A stretch of 64,000 nucleotides of DNA from Amycolatopsis anabasis (GTDB lineage Bacteria > Actinomycetota > Actinomycetes > Mycobacteriales > Pseudonocardiaceae), in assembly GCF_009765355.1 (NCBI RefSeq), contig NZ_VTHK01000022.1, forward strand, positions 93,724 through 157,723, in the 5' to 3' direction. Positions 7,779 to 15,374 of the stretch are shown one piece after another (position 1 is the first letter of the stretch; every line of letters starts with the position of its first letter). A program made the translations under genes and the position numbers. The notes beneath the pieces were generated by a model. It ran no database searches. It saw nothing but the letters and a program-made list of their open reading frames with translations, and was not told where the DNA came from.

Positions 7779-8759
7779 TCAGGGGGCATCGCGGCGCAGG
7801 GTCCGGTAGGGCGAGTGGCCGTAGGCGGTGCGGTAGTACTGGGCGAAGCGGCCGGGGTGGAAGAAGCCCCAGCGGGCGGCGGTTTCGGTGACGGTGACAC
7901 CGCTACCGGGGTCGGCGTCCAGCAATTCCTGGTGCACTTGCTGGAGGCGGACCTGGCGGAGGTAACCGGTCGGGGTGGTACCGCGGTGGCGCCGGAACGC
8001 GTATTGCAGCGCGCGGACGGTGACGTGGGCGGCCGCGGCGATCTCGGCGACGCCGATGTTCTCCCGGGCGTGGTCGTCGATGAACGCGATCGCGCGCCGG
8101 ACGGTGCGCGGATGGGCATCGTGGCGGTCCTCGATGGTGGGCTCGAGCAACGCCGTGTTGGGGAAGGCGGCCAGCACCACCGCGGCCAGCATGCGCCCGG
8201 CCGCGCCGGTGATGAGCGGTTCGCGCATGGCCTGGGGCCGCTCGCGCAGACCGGTGGTGAGGTAGTCGATGGTGGTGGCCAGGTGACGCGCGGCCTGCGG
8301 ACGGACCGGGCGCGGGTCGGTGAACCGGATCGGCGTGTCCCGGCGGGTCTCCGCGGTCGCGGCCACCTGGTCCAGGGTCGCGAAGGGGAGGGAGACGACC
8401 TGCATGGTGCCCTCGTGCCACCGCACCCGGAATTCGTCCTCGAGCTGGGAGGGGAGGTACACCTCGCCCGGCCGCACCTGGTGCTCGGCGCCCCGGGGCC
8501 GGTACTCCAGAGTCGTGTCGCGGGGACGGGCGATCAGCAGTGTCGGGAGTGCCTCCACGCTGAGCACGAGGTCGTAGGTGTGCGAGCTGGTGTCGACGGC
8601 GAAGGTGTCGGTGACCATCCGGGTGTGGCGCAAGAAGCAGCCGTCCCTGCTGCCGCTCAGCTGGATGTCGGTGCCGTAGGCGCCGGTCAGGTACTCCCCG
8701 GCGTGGTCGTAGTCGGTCGTCTCGAACAGCAGGTCCTGGGGCGGTGTGGGGGCGGGCAT
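7779..8759 (-). CDS. AraC family transcriptional regulator
   Basis: A 326-residue regulator. The first 200 residues form an AraC-like ligand/dimer domain with a beta-rich part (RPRGAEHQVRPGEVYLPSQL). The last 105 residues hold the double HTH: RAIAFIDDHARENIGVAEIA, then VRALQYAFRRHRGTTPTGYL, and then the second helix pair ending in RFAQYYRTAYGHSPYRTLR. The ATG at 8759 is supported by GGAGTT seven bases upstream. The neighbours are not co-directional, so targets cannot be inferred. The 228-bp divergent space to the DUF6010 gene is the likely control region. Confidence 0.9.
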   Translation of the reverse strand: MPAPTPPQDLLFETTDYDHAGEYLTGAYGTDIQLSGSRDGCFLRHTRMVTDTFAVDTSSHTYDLVLSVEALPTLLIARPRDTTLEYRPRGAEHQVRPGEVYLPSQLEDEFRVRWHEGTMQVVSLPFATLDQVAATAETRRDTPIRFTDPRPVRPQAARHLATTIDYLTTGLRERPQAMREPLITGAAGRMLAAVVLAAFPNTALLEPTIEDRHDAHPRTVRRAIAFIDDHARENIGVAEIAAAAHVTVRALQYAFRRHRGTTPTGYLRQVRLQQVHQELLDADPGSGVTVTETAARWGFFHPGRFAQYYRTAYGHSPYRTLRRDAP

Positions 8760-8987
8760 CGTGGAACTCCTTGACGCGGCAAGGCACCGGCGACGTTCGC
8801 GGTCAGCTTTCCCCCATCGGCGGGGAAATGGCGGGGCCGGTGGGCAAAGCCACGCGGTCGGAGCAGAGATCTGAGCGAGATTGCTCCATCAGGTCCGCCT
8901 CGACTGGTCACCTCGTTGGCGAGAATCCGTCGCAAGGTGGCAAGCCAACCCGTTCTGGCGGCGGTCGGCGGTGGTTAGCGTCCAACC

Positions 8988-9416
8988 ATGACCGTCGTCG
9001 CGCCAATTCTGATCGGCGTCCTGTACGCACTCCTCAATTCCCTCATCCCCGAACCGCACCGCCGCCCGTTCAACGCCATCATGGTCGGCGGCGCCGGGGC
9101 CGCCTACCTCAGCGGTGGCGGCTTCGGCATCTGGGAGTTCGCCTTCGGGATCGTCCTGACCTACTGCGCCTACCGGGGCCTGAAATCCTGGACGTTCATC
9201 GGCATCGGCTGGCTCCTGCACACCGCCTGGGATGTCGCCCACCACTTGTACGGCAACCCCATCGTCCCGTTCGCCGAACACTCCTCGCTGGGCTGCGCGA
9301 TCTGCGACCCGGTGATCGCCATATGGTGCTTCGCGGGTGGCCCGTCCCTCATCCAGCCGCTCCGAGCCCGCCTCTCCCGCCGCCCGCCCCTGGCCGACGA
9401 GCACCCGGCCACCTGA
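8988..9416 (+). CDS. DUF6010 family membrane protein
   Basis: A 142-residue integral membrane protein with about four helices. The conserved motif region is FNAIMVGGAGAAYLSGGGFG, followed by LHTAWDVAHHLYGNPIVPF and SSLGCAICDPVIAIWCF. The His pair and the Cys pair are typical of the DUF6010 family, whose function is not known. It is small and starts with an ATG directly after the divergent AraC control region. The C-terminus is basic and cytoplasmic or disordered. The AraC gene may regulate it, but no operator is obvious. Confidence 0.75.
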   Translation: MTVVAPILIGVLYALLNSLIPEPHRRPFNAIMVGGAGAAYLSGGGFGIWEFAFGIVLTYCAYRGLKSWTFIGIGWLLHTAWDVAHHLYGNPIVPFAEHSSLGCAICDPVIAIWCFAGGPSLIQPLRARLSRRPPLADEHPAT

Positions 9417-9421
9417 AGCGA

Positions 9422-9441
9422 CCGCGGGCCGCTACCCGCGG
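9422..9441 (-). terminator. Short hairpin at the end of the small leftward gene
   Basis: CCGCGGG at 9422-9428 and CCCGCGG at 9435-9441 with a 6-base loop, spanning the TAG stop at 9432-9434. It could end transcription from both the small leftward gene and the DUF6010 gene. Confidence 0.45.
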
Positions 9442-9627
9442 GTGCCCCGTTCGCCGGAGCGGATCACCGGCACCGGGACGAAACCGCGCACCAGGGACGG
9501 ATCCACCCGGGTGGGCAGCAGGTTCCACCGATCGAGCCCACCGTGCTCGGCGGCATACCCCTCGGCCGCGGCACGCGTGGGGAACGGCAGTTCCTGGTCG
9601 TTCTCCTTGCGTGATCTTCCAGCCCAT
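9432..9627 (-). pseudogene. Small protein gene with an apparent frameshift, preceded by a LexA-type box
   Basis: Two frames together make one plausible protein of about 65 residues. The ATG at 9627 has GAGAGGGG just upstream and starts MGWKI. The coding-like sequence RKENDQELPFPTRAAAEGY, which continues to HGGLDRWNLLPTRVD and ends in SGERGTRG, lies in another frame that has no ATG, GTG or TTG of its own. A shift at about 9610-9613 (one extra base or two missing) joins them. Codon use is normal GC3-rich only in the first frame before that point and in the second after it. It may be a real pseudogene, a sequencing error or programmed. Its function is unknown. A LexA-like box sits 59 bases before the start. 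Confidence 0.5.
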
Positions 9628-9685
9628 CTCGCCCCTCTCGGTCCGTGCCGGCCCCGGTCTCCCGTGCCGGGACCGGCCCACAGAG

Positions 9686-9701
9686 GGGAACATACGTTCG
9701 A
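9686..9701 (-). promoter_or_regulatory. LexA (SOS) box
   Basis: On the minus strand the site reads TCGAACGTATGTTCCC. The actinobacterial LexA consensus is TCGAAC-N4-GTTCGA; here 14 of the 16 positions fit, and both GAAC/GTTC cores are intact. It precedes the small leftward gene at 9432-9627 and lies downstream of the NmrA gene's stop. Confidence 0.6.
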
Positions 9702-9742
9702 ATGATCTCGCAACTCGGCCCCCCCGCACGGGGGAGGATCGG

Positions 9743-10600
9743 TCAGCGGAAGTCGCCCGCGTGATCGAGTGCCCACTGGCGGAAGGTACGCGCCGGGGAG
9801 CCGGTGATCTCCTCGACGACCGAGGTGACCGGCTCCAGCGCGGCGCCCGCGGCCCGACCGGCGAAGATGGCGTCCACGAGTACGGGATCCCAGCCCTGGT
9901 CGAGCAGTTGCCGCCGCCCGGCCTCGGCCGTGAGCGCCTCGAAGCGCAGCGGGCGGCCGATCGCCTCGCCGATGAGCCGCACCTGGTCGGCCGTGCTCAC
10001 CGCCTCGGGACCGGTCAGGACGTACTTCGCGCCGGCATGCCCGTCCCCGGTCAGCGCGCGGACCCCGACCGCGGCGATGTCCGCCTCGTGGATGAGCGAC
10101 CGGGTCGCGGCGCCGAAGGGATCGCGCACCACGTCCCCGGCCCGGACCTGGGGCGCCCAGCCGAGGGTGTTCCCCGCGAACCCGCCCGCCCGCAGGAACG
10201 TCCACTCCAGACCGGACCGCTCGATCACGCGCTCGAGATCGGCGTGGAACTGGTTGATCGGATCGGCCTGCCGTTCGAGTTCCTCGCGCACGCCCATCGA
10301 GGACAGGTAGACGATCCGGCGCGCCCGCCGGGCGATCGTGTCCACCACCGGGCGCGCGACTTCGGCGGAAAGTCCCGGCCACACCAGGAACACCGCGCCC
10401 ACCCCCGGCAATGCCGCGTCCACTGTAGACGGATCGAGGAGATCACCGCGCACGACTTCCACCCCCGCCGGGAGCCCCGCGGTCTCCGGATTCCGGACCA
10501 GCGCGCGCACCGCGGCGCCGGATTCCAGCAACTGCGCCACGACCTGCCGGCCGACCTTTCCCGTCGCCCCGGTGACCAGAATCTTCCCCTGTGCCGACAT
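9743..10600 (-). CDS. NmrA-like NAD(P)-binding SDR family protein
   Basis: A 285-residue cytoplasmic protein of the atypical short-chain reductase group. The N-terminal Rossmann motif is ILVTGATGKVGRQVVAQLL, then VRALVRNPE for the NADP phosphate and VFLVWPG. VYLSSMGV replaces the classical YxxxK active site, as in NmrA, QOR2-like and NAD(P)H-sensing proteins. So it may be a redox sensor or a quinone or nitro reductase partner. It diverges from an LLM-class flavin oxidoreductase across a large palindrome, which suggests joint control by a redox-responsive MarR/HxlR-type repressor encoded elsewhere. Confidence 0.85.
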   Translation of the reverse strand: MSAQGKILVTGATGKVGRQVVAQLLESGAAVRALVRNPETAGLPAGVEVVRGDLLDPSTVDAALPGVGAVFLVWPGLSAEVARPVVDTIARRARRIVYLSSMGVREELERQADPINQFHADLERVIERSGLEWTFLRAGGFAGNTLGWAPQVRAGDVVRDPFGAATRSLIHEADIAAVGVRALTGDGHAGAKYVLTGPEAVSTADQVRLIGEAIGRPLRFEALTAEAGRRQLLDQGWDPVLVDAIFAGRAAGAALEPVTSVVEEITGSPARTFRQWALDHAGDFR

Positions 10601-10644
10601 GGCCGAACTCCTTCTTCGTCAAACCGAACTCCGGCAACGTTAAA

Positions 10645-10695
10645 ACCTCCAGTTAGGTAGAAGTCAACCTTCTTGACTTCGACCTAAGTAGAGGT
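10645..10695. promoter_or_regulatory. Large palindromic operator between divergent redox genes
   Basis: TTAGGTAGAAGTCAA at 10653-10667 faces TTGACTTCGACCTAA at 10673-10687: 14 of 15 arm positions pair across a 5-base spacer. An outer ACCTC at 10645-10649 pairs with GAGGT at 10691-10695 at the same offset. It fills most of the 109-bp gap between the NmrA-like gene and the flavin oxidoreductase, and likely binds one dimeric or tetrameric repressor for both. Confidence 0.7.
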
Positions 10696-10709
10696 TGAAG
10701 GCTGGTCGC

Positions 10710-11624
10710 ATGGCCGTAGACATCGGAATCTTCCTGCCCAACAACGGAAACGAGCTGCCGGACATCCGCGACTCCGCCCGCCACGCCGAGGCCGTCGGAC
10801 TGGACTCCCTCTGGTCCGGCGACCATCTCGCCAACCACGACCGCCCCAGCCTGGACGCCACCCTCGCCCTCGCCACGGCCGCCGCGGTGACCGAACGCGT
10901 CCAGGTCGGCTTCTCCGTGTTCCTCCCCGCGCTGCGCCCGCACGCCTGGGCCGCGAAACAGATCGCCACGCTCCAGCACCTCACCGGCGGCGACCGGTTC
11001 CACCTCGGGATCGGGGTCGGCGGCGGCTACGACGCCGAATGGCTCGCGGCCGGCGTCCCGGTCGCCGAACGCGGGCGCCGCACCGACGAGTTCCTGCGCG
11101 TCCTGCCCGCGCTGCTGGCCGGCGAGCCGACCGCGATCCCCGGCCTGCCCGGCGAACCCGAGATCGCGCTCCGCCCGGCCGTCAAGGCGCCGCCGATCTG
11201 GATCGGCGGTTTCGCACCCGCCGCGCTGAGCCGCACGATCCGCCACGCCGACGGCTGGTTCGGCGCCCTGCAGACCCCGGACGAGTTCCGCGCGACCGGC
11301 GCCCGGCTCGCCGAACTCGCGGCGACCTGGGGACGCCCGGCGCCCCGGATGGCCACCGTGCTGCACTGTGCTCTGGTCTCCCGGTCGGCTCCTGCTCCTG
11401 ACCTGCACGAGTCCTATTCGGACGCACTGGCCGCGTCCTACGGGATGTCGCCCGAGGACGCCCGCCGCCGCACGGTCACCGGCACTCCGGAGCAGGTCGC
11501 CGAACGCGCCGCGGAGTTCCTGTCCGCCGGGGCCGAGAAGCTCGCCTTCCACCTGGGCGGCCCCACCGGCTGGCGCGAATCCGCCGAGTTGCTCGCCGAG
11601 GTCCGGGCGGAACTCGTGCGGTGA
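10710..11624 (+). CDS. LLM-class flavin-dependent oxidoreductase
   Basis: A 304-residue TIM-barrel luciferase-like enzyme using FMN or F420. Seen are the N-terminal MAVDIGIFLPNNG and AEAVGLDSLWSGDH, the glycine motif HLGIGVGGGYDAEWLAAG, and a C-terminal FHLGGPTGW. The fold is typical of luciferase-like monooxygenases and F420-dependent dehydrogenases; cofactor and substrate cannot be told from the sequence. The ATG at 10710 has GAAGG eight bases upstream; a TTG at 10695 is in frame but lies inside the operator. It is divergent from the NmrA-like gene and likely shares its control. Confidence 0.88.
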   Translation: MAVDIGIFLPNNGNELPDIRDSARHAEAVGLDSLWSGDHLANHDRPSLDATLALATAAAVTERVQVGFSVFLPALRPHAWAAKQIATLQHLTGGDRFHLGIGVGGGYDAEWLAAGVPVAERGRRTDEFLRVLPALLAGEPTAIPGLPGEPEIALRPAVKAPPIWIGGFAPAALSRTIRHADGWFGALQTPDEFRATGARLAELAATWGRPAPRMATVLHCALVSRSAPAPDLHESYSDALAASYGMSPEDARRRTVTGTPEQVAERAAEFLSAGAEKLAFHLGGPTGWRESAELLAEVRAELVR

Positions 11625-11631
11625 AGGCCCC

Positions 11632-12669
11632 CTACTTGCCTTCCGGTTTGAGCTTCTCGGCGGGCCAGGAGGGCAGCGGTGGCGGCTCGACCGACGCCTG
11701 GTCGAACCGCGGCGGTTCGCGGTCCCAGAAGTACTCGACCCGCCGGATCTGCCCGTCGCCACCGGCCGGATCGTCCTTCGGGTCGTAGCAGAGCAGTTCG
11801 GAATACGCGGGCAGGCGGGTTTTCGGGTCGACGTAGAGCACGCCTTCGACCTGGTCCTCGGTCGAGCCGATCACGGTGAACGGGTGCTGCTCCCAGCCCA
11901 GCCCGGTCGCCCGGAACCCGAAGATGAAGATCTGCGCGCCGTACCGGGAGCCGCCGATCTCCAGCGAGCGGAACACCACGGGCAGGCGGACGTACTGCTT
12001 GCCGTCGTGGTCGGCGAGCGCCGGTTTGCCCGCGTTGAGGAAACCGGCGTAGTCGCCGCGCATCTTTCCCAGGAAGGCGTCCGCCTGCTGCTCGGTGAGG
12101 CCGCTCGGCACCAGCCCGTTGCCGACGTTCTTGATCAGGTCGAGCGGCCGCGGGCTCCCGCAGGAGCCGTCGTCCTGCCACGCGCCGCCGCTGAGCCGGA
12201 ACTTCTTCCCGTCCGTGCACAGCGCGTCGTCCGCGTGGTACGCGTACTTCCTCGCGGGGTAGTCGAACGCGCCCTCGACGATGTCGGCGCGGTACTGCGC
12301 GCCGGTCAGGTACGCCGCGACCTGCCCGAACCAGATCCGCTCCTGGCGCGTGTGCTGGGCGGGCTGGATCATCATCGCGCGCAGGGTCTCGTCGAGCAGT
12401 TTGCCCGGGTCGAGCTGGGCCAGATCGGCTTCGGTCAGCGGACCGTCCTGGTCGAGAACGCTCTTGCCCGGCCCGGGCTGCCCGGCCCGCGGCGCCGGGT
12501 CGTCGCCGGGGATGACCGCCCAGACCAGCGCCCCGAGCACCAGGACGAGCACGATCGAAAGACCGATCAGCAGGCCCACCAGCTTCTTGTCGCCGCCCGG
12601 TTTCGGCGGCTGCCACTGGGGGCCGCCGCCAGGGAAGGGTTGCGGCGGCTGGTAGTGCGGCGTCGTCAT
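11632..12669 (-). CDS. Membrane-anchored hypothetical protein with extracytoplasmic domain
   Basis: A 345-residue protein. The first 28 residues are rich in Pro, Gln and Gly (HYQPPQPFPGG), then one membrane helix (LLIGLSIVLVLVLGALVWAV) anchors a large extracytoplasmic domain. That domain contains LTEADLAQLDPGKLLDETL and two conserved-looking Cys pairs (DALCTDGKK and GSCGSPR; a later Cys in ELLCYD). YVDPKTRLPAYSELL resembles actinobacterial lipoprotein-like domains with a beta-barrel or sheet fold. No enzyme motif is visible. It is convergent with the flavin oxidoreductase, with only seven bases between them. Function unknown; export is inferred from topology. Confidence 0.75.
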   Translation of the reverse strand: MTTPHYQPPQPFPGGGPQWQPPKPGGDKKLVGLLIGLSIVLVLVLGALVWAVIPGDDPAPRAGQPGPGKSVLDQDGPLTEADLAQLDPGKLLDETLRAMMIQPAQHTRQERIWFGQVAAYLTGAQYRADIVEGAFDYPARKYAYHADDALCTDGKKFRLSGGAWQDDGSCGSPRPLDLIKNVGNGLVPSGLTEQQADAFLGKMRGDYAGFLNAGKPALADHDGKQYVRLPVVFRSLEIGGSRYGAQIFIFGFRATGLGWEQHPFTVIGSTEDQVEGVLYVDPKTRLPAYSELLCYDPKDDPAGGDGQIRRVEYFWDREPPRFDQASVEPPPLPSWPAEKLKPEGK

Positions 12670-12807
12670 CCGATCATTCTCACCCGGCGGCAGGTCCGGG
12701 TCACCGGCGGACCAGCGACGACACCGTTCGGCGGAATCACCTTGACCAGCGCACCGGTGGCCGTACTGTGGCTACGACATCCGCGAAGTGCGCAGGGAGG
12801 TGCTGTC

Positions 12808-12990
12808 ATGCCGGGGCGCAATCCCGCCCGATGGCTCCTGCACTGGGCGGACTGGTTCGAAATGCGCGGCGTCTACGTGCCCGGCGAGGACAACCGGCAG
12901 GTCGACCCATGGCGTGACTTCGGTTGGCTCATCGTCGCCTGGCTGGCCGGCGTGAGCGCCTTCATCGTGTTCTTCGCGCTCGCCACCTGA
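12808..12990 (+). CDS. Small single-TM membrane protein
   Basis: A 60-residue protein missed by most length cut-offs. The AGGGAGG ribosome site at 12794-12800 stands seven bases before the ATG. The N-terminus is basic and aromatic (RNPARWLLHWADWFEMRGVY), a short acidic region follows, and one hydrophobic helix (FGWLIVAWLAGVSAFIVFFA) ends the protein. This is a C-tail-anchored or single-pass topology. I do not know a named family. It is a lone gene between the divergent membrane protein and a lipoprotein. Confidence 0.7.
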   Translation: MPGRNPARWLLHWADWFEMRGVYVPGEDNRQVDPWRDFGWLIVAWLAGVSAFIVFFALAT

Positions 12991-13189
12991 GTGGCATCGA
13001 GGTGACAACTGTCACTCGACGTGCCGCTCCGATCACGGATCGGCCACAGCCGTACACCAGCTCCGCCTCAACCCCGGTTCACGACTCGCACGAGCGTCCC
13101 ATTTTGGCCAGAGTGGGTCGGGCTTGGGCAGAAGTACCTACCCCGAATGGTCCAAGCTTCGCGCCGACTGGAGTAAAGGAGTGGCGCCA

Positions 13190-13735
13190 GTGCGCACCCC
13201 GACGCGCATCCTGGCCGTGTGCGCGCTGCTCACGGTCGCCGCCTGCGGCACCCCGACGCAGGAACGCGGCAGCTCGATGAGCACCGGCGGTAACCCGATC
13301 GCGCAGCGTGCCGTCGAACCCGGCTCGGCCGCACCGGCCCGCGTGGACATGGACTTCGGCGGTGAGTACCGGTTCGCGGCAGGAGTGACCATCTCGGTGT
13401 CGATTCCGAAGTCCTTCCGGCCGAGCACGACCGCCTACCCGCAGAGCGACCGCGCGGTCGCCTTCGAAATCGGCATCCGCAACGACGGCACCGAGCCCTA
13501 CCGGCTGTCCGGGCTGAGCGTGGCGGCCAGCATCGCCGGGGTCCCGGCCAAGCAGGTGGTCGACGCGACCCAGGGATTCAACGGCATCGTGGACGCGGGC
13601 AAGGACGTGCTCCCGGCGCGCAACACCCGGGTGACGCTGGCCTTCGCCGTACCGCCCGAACCGGCCGAGCTCCAGCTGTCGCTGCGGCCGAGCGCGTCGA
13701 GCCCGGATGTCGCGATGTACTGCGGTTCCGCCTGA
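13190..13735 (+). CDS. Secreted lipoprotein, DUF4352-like
   Basis: A 181-residue exported lipoprotein. The N-terminus has basic residues (RTPTR), a hydrophobic core (ILAVCALLTV) and the lipobox LTVAAC, so the mature protein starts at that Cys and is lipid-anchored on the outside. The mature part contains a beta-sandwich-like domain (YRFAAGVTISVSIPKSF, AFEIGIRNDGTEPYRLSGLS, ARNTRVTLAFAVPPEPAELQ) resembling DUF4352/Telomeric-repeat-type immunoglobulin-like exported proteins. I chose the GTG at 13190 because AAAGGA precedes it by nine bases; a GTG at 13181 overlaps that site. Function unknown. Confidence 0.75.
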   Translation: MRTPTRILAVCALLTVAACGTPTQERGSSMSTGGNPIAQRAVEPGSAAPARVDMDFGGEYRFAAGVTISVSIPKSFRPSTTAYPQSDRAVAFEIGIRNDGTEPYRLSGLSVAASIAGVPAKQVVDATQGFNGIVDAGKDVLPARNTRVTLAFAVPPEPAELQLSLRPSASSPDVAMYCGSA

Positions 13736-13772
13736 ATCGGTTTCCGTCGGACCCGCCCGCTACGCTCGGCCC

Positions 13773-14252
13773 ATGACCGAGCAGCAGCGACTTTCGGCCG
13801 GTGAAAAGGCCCCCGGCTTCACCCTCCCGGACAGCGCGGGGCAGCACGTCTCGCTCTCCGATTTCCGGGGAAAGCACGTCATCGTGTACTTCTACCCGGC
13901 GGCCGGCACCCCGGGCTGCACGAAACAGGCCTGCGACTTCCGGGACAACCTCGCCGAGCTGAACGGCTCCGGTTACCAGGTGCTCGGCATCTCGCCGGAC
14001 AAGCCGGAGAAGCTGGCGAAGTTCGCCGAGGCCGAGCGGCTCACCTTCCCGCTGCTGTCGGATCCGGAGAAGACCGTGCTCACCGCGTGGGGCGCGTTCG
14101 GCGAGAAGAAGAACTACGGCCGCGTGGTGCAGGGTGTCATCCGGTCGACGTTCGTCATCGACCCCGACGGCACCATCGCCAAGGCGCTGTACAACGTGCG
14201 CGCCACCGGCCACGTCGCCAAGCTGATCCGGGACCTCGGCCTCGCCGAATAG
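13773..14252 (+). CDS. bcp: Thioredoxin-dependent thiol peroxidase (Bcp-type peroxiredoxin)
   Basis: Reduces hydroperoxides in the cytoplasm using thioredoxin. The 159-residue protein has the usual Bcp length. Its active-site stretch is VYFYPAAGTPGCTKQACDFR: the peroxidatic Cys is in TPGCT and the resolving Cys five residues later in QAC, the one-helix disulfide arrangement of BCP. The thioredoxin fold continues through LGISPDKPEKLAKFAEAERL to TFVIDPDG. The gene stands alone, followed by a long non-coding repeat region. Confidence 0.95.
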   Translation: MTEQQRLSAGEKAPGFTLPDSAGQHVSLSDFRGKHVIVYFYPAAGTPGCTKQACDFRDNLAELNGSGYQVLGISPDKPEKLAKFAEAERLTFPLLSDPEKTVLTAWGAFGEKKNYGRVVQGVIRSTFVIDPDGTIAKALYNVRATGHVAKLIRDLGLAE

Positions 14253-14258
14253 CCGACT

Positions 14259-14740
14259 CCCCCAATTCGGTTTTCTCGCCTACCGAAACGGGGAACTCGC
14301 GCCAGCGGGGACCTGCCTGCCGCGAGTCCCCCGTTCCGGTCGCCGAACTCCACACTCAAGCAACCGAAATACACACTCGGGACCACCCCGCGACACCGAT
14401 CGGCTTCCCGGCGCCCACCGCGATCGGGAACCCGCAGCGCCCGCGGGGCTCCACACGGACAACCCGCCTGCCCGAGTGTGCAACTCGCGTGCTCGAACGT
14501 GTAACTCGCGTGCCTCAGTGTGCAACTCGCGGCGGGGTGCCCGGATATGGAGCTCGCCTACCGAGATGGGGAACTCGGTGTGCCGAAATGGGGGACTCGC
14601 ACGTCCGAAACGGGGAACACGCGCCAGCGGGTCCCCGCCAGCGCGCGAGTCCCCCGTTCTGGTCGCGTGTGTTCCCCGTTTCGGTAGCCCGAGTTCCCCG
14701 TTTCGGAACACCGGCCAACGCGATACCGGACGAGCACCGA
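14259..14740. repeat. Mosaic of short intergenic repeats
   Basis: The 516-bp space between bcp and rdgB has no gene but is full of short repeated words. Three copies of a 21-bp unit (GTGTGCAACTCGCG plus seven bases) run from 14476 to 14531. Units of about 22 bp built on CCGAAACGGGGAACTCGC occur at 14283-14300, 14564-14630 and, inverted (GTTCCCCGTTTCGG), at 14671-14684 and 14693-14706. The copies in opposite orientations can pair over a long distance. There are no conserved-length spacers between identical repeats, so it is not a CRISPR array. Confidence 0.7.
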
Positions 14741-14768
14741 GAAAACCCCGATGTGGCTTTGGGGAGGT

Positions 14769-15374
14769 TCAGGCGGTGAGTTCGCGGAGGTAGGGCAGCA
14801 ACTCGCGGAGGGCTTGGCCGCGGTGGGAGGCGGCGTCCTTCTCCGCCGGGTCCAGTTCGGCCGAGGTCCGGGTCCCGCCTTCCGGCACGAAGATCGGGTC
14901 GTAGCCGAAACCGTTGGCGCCGCGGGGTTTCCGGGTCAGGGTGCCGCCCCAGTCGCCGTGCACCACGACCTCGCCGCCGTCCGGGATGACCAGGGCCGCC
15001 GCGCACACGAAGCCCGCGCCCCGGCGCTCGTCCGGGACGTCGGCGAGTTGCGCCAGCACCAGGTCCAGGTTCGCCTGATCGTCCCCGTGCCGCCCGGACC
15101 AGCGGGCCGAAAGCACCCCCGGCATGCCGTTCAGGGCGTCGACCACGATGCCCGAATCGTCCGCGATCGACGGCAGGCCGGTGGCCGCGGCCGCCTCGCG
15201 CGCCTTGATCAGGGCGTTCTCCTCGAAGGTGGCGCCGGTCTCCGGGGCCTCCTCGAACTCCTCGACATCGGCGAGCCCGAGCACCTCGAGGCCCTCGATT
15301 CCCTCCGCGGCCAGGATTCGGCGCAGTTCGCCGAGTTTCTTGGCGTTCCGGGTGGCGAGCAGAACCTGGTTCAC
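14769..15374 (-). CDS. rdgB: Non-canonical purine NTP pyrophosphatase (RdgB/HAM1)
   Basis: Hydrolyses dITP, ITP and XTP to monophosphates, so these bases are not incorporated into DNA. The 201-residue protein starts QVLLATRNAKKLGELRR (substrate-binding TRN..K) and has LPSIADDSGIVVDALNG with the metal/substrate residues and GYDPIFVPEG near the end. These are all HAM1 hallmarks at the correct spacing. The GTG at 15374 overlaps the rph stop by four bases (GTGA), so translation is coupled. It is part of an rph-rdgB operon conserved in mycobacteria (Rv1340-Rv1341). Confidence 0.95.
   Translation of the reverse strand: MNQVLLATRNAKKLGELRRILAAEGIEGLEVLGLADVEEFEEAPETGATFEENALIKAREAAAATGLPSIADDSGIVVDALNGMPGVLSARWSGRHGDDQANLDLVLAQLADVPDERRGAGFVCAAALVIPDGGEVVVHGDWGGTLTRKPRGANGFGYDPIFVPEGGTRTSAELDPAEKDAASHRGQALRELLPYLRELTA

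Noticed and set aside
9743..11624. Natural-product gene cluster
   Set aside because: An NmrA-like reductase and a flavin oxidoreductase alone do not make a cluster; no synthase, NRPS or PKS gene is nearby.
14259..14740. CRISPR array
   Set aside because: Repeats are short, mutated, in both orientations and have no constant-length unique spacers; no cas genes are present.
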